Positions 7,191 through 11,402 of a stretch of DNA of 11,402 nucleotides are shown one piece after another (positions within the stretch are counted from its first letter, which is position 1; the number at the start of each line of letters is the position of its first letter). The position numbers were made by a program, and so were the translations under genes. This stretch comes from Euperipatoides rowelli (taxonomy: Eukaryota; Onychophora; Udeonychophora; Euonychophora; Peripatopsidae): NCBI GenBank assembly GCA_003024985.2, contig PXIH01S0011587.1; one strand, written 5' to 3'. Under the pieces are notes generated by a model. It saw only the letters and a list, made by a program, of their open reading frames with translations. It was not told the DNA's origin and ran no database searches.

Positions 7191-8046
7191 CACGGATTAA
7201 ACATGTTTAAGAGTTTAATGATTTTTTTCATAAAATTATAATACAAATCCGCTAGGTTATTATGTTTGAAATGTTTTTTCTGTCAATTTTAATCTGTGTA
7301 TTTATATGAATATATTAAAAAAAAAGGTTTGTTGAGGCCCTGTAGCCTAATTAAAAAGGGAATCGAATAAGGGTACAAATATTTATAGTTATTAGCCTAA
7401 TTTAAAATTATCCAATAAAGAAAATATAGTAATATTAGGAGTTATATAAATTGGAATTAATTTGTCTAATAATACAGTATATGGTCCTTTATAATTTTAT
7501 TTGTTCAATAGTCAGTTTGAGTGTTCTCTGTAGGTTACGAACCTGACTAGTAGATTTAGAATTAAACATTATGATTCTAATATCAGTACTTGAAATCATT
7601 TCCATTGAAATTAATTAATTTAACTCAGTTAAACATACCTAAAAGGCTAACTTACCAGGCTAAGGTTCAAAAGAGGGCTTGGTATGGTAGGAAGGAGAAT
7701 ATCCAAAGGTGAATAATTATATAAGAAAAAAATATTAGGATTGAGTTTAAAATGTTGTCATTCCGAAGTTCACGCCTCAGGGCGTCTCCTAAGTTGATGA
7801 TTTTAATGCAATCAATTATGAGTTTATAATTGGTAGCCTAATATTGTTCTCTATATTTATAATTTGTCATTATTCATTAGGCAATGCAAATAAACATAAT
7901 AATGGTTTGTGGATTGCATTTTTTTTTTCAAAACACTTTTCATGTTTTGTATTTGATTTTATTAAACTGAAAATCGGTCAAAAGTCTAATACAATTCAGT
8001 TTGGTTAATAATTTTTTAAATAAAAAAAACCCTTCAGTATACAAAA
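7191..8046. other. AT-rich intron sequence without recognisable features
   Basis: It holds short homopolymer runs and a small hairpin (acgcc-tcag-ggcgt, 7772-7785). A minus-strand gtaagt at 7650-7655 is preceded by an in-frame stop in the CELF phase, so no exon is called. Confidence 0.5.
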
Positions 8047-8173
8047 TAATATTAATATAAAGTTATAAAAAATGCATAAACATCAATACAACAACATATT
8101 AATACACATGCCCTAGTGCAATGTATTTAATACCAGGTGCCACTACCATAGCTCTGATATTCTTGTACTGTAG
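8047..8173 (+). repeat. Left arm of a second inverted repeat
   Basis: The series attaatataaa, aatacaacaacatattaatacac, caatgtatttaatacc, accatag and ctgatattctt recurs in reverse complement, in the mirrored order, at 8371-8487. Arms are about 120 bp with roughly 200 bp between them (8174-8370). Small indels separate the arms. No target-site duplication was identified. It may be a miniature fold-back element or a pair of inverted short repeats. Confidence 0.8.
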
Positions 8174-8370
8174 GCTACTGCTAGATCATGATCATGGTTT
8201 GTTACTTAGGCCGACTTCAGTAGCAGATTTAATTGGTTTCTTAAAATGAACACCAAATTCATGATTTATAGAGTATAAAGTAGTATCTACTGTATATGAT
8301 CAACATTAATTGTGTGGAAAACCAACTTCTTACAACATTGCTTCTTTCATACATGCTAAAAAACCTCCAA

Positions 8371-8487
8371 CTACAGTACAGGTGAAGAATATCAGACCTA
8401 TGGTGGTGACCCCTGGTATTAAATACATTGTAATATGCATATGTATGTATTAATATGCTGTTGTATTAATGTTTATATTAATATTTT
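8371..8487 (-). repeat. Right arm of the second inverted repeat
   Basis: This is the partner of 8047-8173. Its inner part, acaggtgaagaatatcag followed by acctatggtgg (8378-8408), also resembles the acaggtgaaaaatgac ... cccatggtgg segment of the tandem repeat at 1-256, hinting at a shared repeat family. Confidence 0.8.
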
Positions 8488-8881
8488 TATAGGATAATAT
8501 TTCACCTTTGCTTCTTTATCAGTTAGTTGAAGAAGTTTTTCAAAATATTGTATATGAAAGAGGCAATGTTTTAAGGAGTTGGGTTAATATTAAGTTTTGA
8601 TGTAAGATTAATAAATTTAAATTGAAAAATAGGCTAAATTGATCATAATTGAATGCTAGTGGTCTAATTTAAAGTTTGTATTTTTTTTTTTTTTTGATAA
8701 ACAAAGATTGATCACAATTCAGTGATTGATTATTTGTTAAGAAATTATTATTTCATGCATGTTTTGGTCTTGCAATATTCATTTTATATAAAAACATAGT
8801 GCACAGAATAACATATAAATTATCCATTAATAGTTGAGGAGATACATATTCTAAATTACTATTTCTATCTGTTTTACTTAC
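8488..8881. other. Intron sequence next to the 141-nt CELF exon
   Basis: AT-rich with a T run at 8681-8695. The minus-strand splice donor gtaagt of the exon lies at 8876-8881. Nothing else was recognised. Confidence 0.5.
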
Positions 8882-9022
8882 GAGGATACTGGGGAATTCC
8901 ATTAGTATAAACTTCACCAGTTTGTCCATTGGCCTGGGCCATACTGAAGCTTGGTATAGTTGGTGAATGCATGTTAGGGATAGCACCATTGATGGTTTGA
9001 GTGCCCGCACCTGAACACAAAG
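8882..9022 (-). CDS. CELF: CELF3/4/5/6-like internal exon, 141 nt (RRM2-RRM3 linker)
   Basis: Read on the minus strand, this exon encodes a Pro/Ser/Asn/Gly-rich linker ending in [22 protein letters not shown]. The QANGQ, VYTNG and final YP steps match, from memory, the CELF3-6 linker just before the DPLQQAY block, which is what the exon at 2804-2866 encodes next. The acceptor is a T run ending in ccag (ctgg at 9023-9026 on the plus strand) and the donor is a consensus gtaagt. Length 141 nt with phase 1 on both sides makes it frame-neutral if skipped. A second AG 12 nt inside (after ctttgtgttcag) could give a 129-nt form. A longer minus-strand frame at 8753-9010 reads this exon in the wrong frame and runs through the donor, so it should be ignored. 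Confidence 0.88.
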
Positions 9023-11402
9023 CTGGAAAAAAAATTATTAATAAATTACAAAGTCAAAGTTGGAATAAATAAAAATATAAATATTTGAGAAAAAGTTAGC
9101 TAATTCAAATTTTGTTTATAGATCACATGTAATAATAATTATATTATTGCTAATCTTAGGTTTAGTAGATGTTAGTTGATTTATATAGAGCAAGAAAGAA
9201 TAAATTAACATATTAATATGCAGAATTACAATAGAAATGAATACTTAATTTGCATGTCCAGATGTATATATTTTTTTGTAATTCTATATATCATTTACAT
9301 TAAAAATGACAAAATCACATATCAGGCCACATTTTTTTGTTTCACTCGTACTTTCATGAATATTAATGTTTGCACCAATGATGACCATAAACCAAGAACA
9401 ATAATGATGTTTGCCTTTCTCCTTATTCAAAGAAACATGTTATTATCATGATGGTATTTTTAAAGTATGCTTAGAGAAGGATAAAATTAGTGACTATTCA
9501 ATAAATTATGACATGTATGAGTGTAGATACAACTTTAGAACCATCATGCTTTGCACTTCCAGTGTTCACAAGACTTAGCATATTAACGTAGCTAGCCTTA
9601 GCCTATTTCTAATTCATAACATAAATGTACAGGATGGAGGTGAGGTCTGCCCAGTTTTAATGTCGCCATTATAGTCCAAGTCATTTGTGTGCTTTTACCA
9701 TTATGGGATAGGGGATTGAAATATATTAGTGTCATTTTCTAATCATTCCCATACATTTTTTTCAAAACTCTAGAAGTTTCCTGAATGTTTTCTTGTTGAA
9801 CCACCCTGCTCCAAAACATAAAAATGCCAAAAAATGTATAAGACATTAAAAAAAAAAATAGTTAATGAATAATTGCATATTCATTCTGTCTTTAATCTCA
9901 AATATATAAATTACAAAATCTGTTAGATTTTTGTCAGCTTAAACTTTTTTTATTTTAAGTCATTTAGAATTTTCTGAGGTTCTAAATGAAGAGTAATCAC
10001 AATCACTAATTGATAACCAAGTCAAAAATTATAGTCATAAAATGATTAGCCCTCCAAAAGATTACTAAAGCTCATTGTTCACTATATGCAGAGGTCAAAG
10101 ACATTCACTGTATACAGTCTAAAGACATATCTAATGATACAAAATGTATTTATCAAACTGTATCTTTAATAGTTCTCTGAACAGCTAGTATCTAATTGAA
10201 TTATATTTTATTTTCCATCAGTGAGGTGCCTAGAATCAAAACTCATATGATACAAAATTATTGAAATTCAGGTAACAGTTGTTTCCTATTGGAAATTTTG
10301 AGGAGAATTCATATTTTAAATTAGTTTTTGTCTAAACACACTAGATCATTGTGAAAAATGCAGTCAAAGTGATTTGTTAGGATCACAGACTACTCTCATG
10401 TTCCAATGGATCATCAATTGTTTGGGAAATGACTGATACCAGTTTCCCTCAATTTGCCAAAATTTAAGGTTTGATATATATATAAATTTAAATTTTAAAA
10501 AATGTCACCGATTATGCCTGACTTCAATTTTATGTTTGTATATAATTTTGTTATTTTATGTTATGTTTGATGTAGAAAGTTTAAATCTTTGGTTTGAGCT
10601 GCGTTTGGGCAGTTGATCTGTCTTACATGTAAAATTTCTACAGATTTTTTATGGTGAAACATTTACACATGTATGATCTAGGCCTTTAACGATAGTCCAG
10701 GAACCATGTAATTTTCATCTTGCATTGGATACAAATAATAAATTATTTTTATTGTTATTATTTATTTTTACCTTAAAAACCAAGTGTTGTCTTATAATTA
10801 TATTGTCTTCCTTGCCTTCAGATCTTTTGTAACTCTTGAGGAATTATGCTGCCTATGTTGAGTTGGATTGATTGTTGTATACATATTTGAACATTTTATT
10901 TAATCTTTCTGAATCACTGTGAACAATCTATTGTTCAGACATTTAATCCTGTGTAAGTACTGTCAATGAATTTTACCATGGAATTGAAGTTTTTTTTTTT
11001 CATTAAATTGCGTTGTAAAAACTATTTCTATCTGGATTGTTGTTTCAAAATTGAGTTAGGCTACACTGACTACTAGAAGTCTAATATGTTAATTGTATTG
11101 TGTCTGCAAACAATATTAGCTTATATTCAACTTATTGAATAAGGATTATTACTAAATTGAGAGCTATTAATAAAATTAACGGTGAAATTAAATTATTGTT
11201 TAGTTAAATTCAGTAAATATTGAAAATATCTGGATCATTGCTGTAGGTTTAGTAATTTCAGATGGATGTTGCTGGATTTACAATTGCTCATTGACTGATA
11301 AGAAGTATCTTATATATTATATATTGTCAAAATATCAAATAAACTTATTGTAAAAAGCCCACATCCTTTACAGGGCTAGGGCATTTATTCAATTTCACAT
11401 TA
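9023..11402 (-). other. CELF: CELF intron upstream of the 141-nt exon, no features recognised
   Basis: About 2.4 kb of AT-rich DNA. I looked for the preceding CELF linker exon and the second RNA-recognition motif on the minus strand and did not find them. A 77-codon plus-strand frame at 9218-9451 has AT-driven composition and no domain. The right end holds a weak agccc...gggct hairpin (11356-11378), and TA-rich runs lie near 10475-10500 and 11310-11330. Confidence 0.5.

Larger units (their letters stand above)
2867..8881 (-). other. CELF: CELF intron between the two recognised exons (6015 bp)
   Basis: The minus-strand donor gtaagt is at 8876-8881 and the acceptor cag at 2867-2869. The intron hosts the tRNA-like relic, both fold-back repeats, the LINE with its nested insert and the SINE at 7099, all listed separately. 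Plain AT-rich stretches without features are 2870-3517, 3613-4075 and 7191-8046. A possible extra 9-nt exon inside it is listed at 3285-3293. Confidence 0.75.

Noticed and set aside
7055-7246. 63-codon minus-strand frame
   Set aside because: It crosses the tRNA-derived SINE on its opposite strand and the LINE border, so it is a repeat shadow.
7650-7660. Minus-strand gtaagt as the donor of another CELF exon
   Set aside because: The phase needed by the CELF frame has a TAG just before the site and no suitable acceptor follows from it.
8753-9010. 85-codon minus-strand open frame
   Set aside because: It overlaps the CELF exon in the wrong frame and runs through the gtaagt donor into intron.
9218-9451. 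77-codon plus-strand frame starting at ATG
   Set aside because: Composition is driven by AT-rich sequence (Ile, Tyr, Phe, Asn); no splice sites or domain support it.
11356-11378. Terminal agccc...gggct hairpin as a third SINE copy
   Set aside because: It lacks A and B boxes within the remaining sequence; the likeness to gccctgcagggct is limited to a few bases.
1-11402. Prokaryotic systems such as CRISPR arrays, operons or phage genes
   Set aside because: Spliced exons, SINEs and a LINE show nuclear animal DNA; no regularly spaced identical repeats with unique spacers and no long dense genes are present.

Overview
This is a eukaryotic, AT-rich window made almost entirely of intron and repeats. 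It looks like part of an invertebrate animal genome. The anchor is two short exons on the minus strand, at 8882-9022 and 2804-2866. Their translations match the linker between the second and third RNA-recognition motifs of the CELF3/4/5/6 (Bruno-like) splicing regulators. Both exons have proper splice sites and are joined in phase. About 6 kb of intron separates them, with further intron on both sides. The repeat content (tRNA-derived SINEs, a decayed LINE, fold-back repeats) fits a marine invertebrate, possibly a deuterostome, but the exact group is a guess.

Layout. 1-256: two copies of a 150-bp tandem repeat. 906-1167: a minisatellite of about 42 bp. 1719-1865 and 2434-2580: a 147-bp tRNA-derived SINE present in two identical copies; the second starts right after a 3-base N gap, which suggests an assembly duplication. 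2804-2866: CELF exon. 3285-3293: a weak 9-nt microexon candidate. 3518-3612: a decayed tRNA-like relic. 4076-5042: a large inverted repeat with arms of about 0.4 kb whose outer ends resemble that relic. About 5150-7097: a decayed, 5'-truncated non-LTR retrotransposon on the minus strand, with reverse-transcriptase motifs and a C-terminal zinc knuckle. It is interrupted at 6121-6455 by a foreign insert flanked by a target-site duplication. 7099-7190: a second tRNA-derived element. 8047-8487: a second, smaller inverted repeat. 8882-9022: the upstream CELF exon. 9023-11402: intron with nothing recognisable.

How the parts relate. The only host gene supported here is the CELF gene. Everything else lies in its introns and would be transcribed with the pre-mRNA, including two fold-back repeats able to form long RNA hairpins. 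Most longer open frames are chance frames in AT-rich DNA or repeat relics, and several begin at GTG or TTG rather than ATG. I found no bacterial or viral genes, no CRISPR array and no intact rRNA or tRNA gene.
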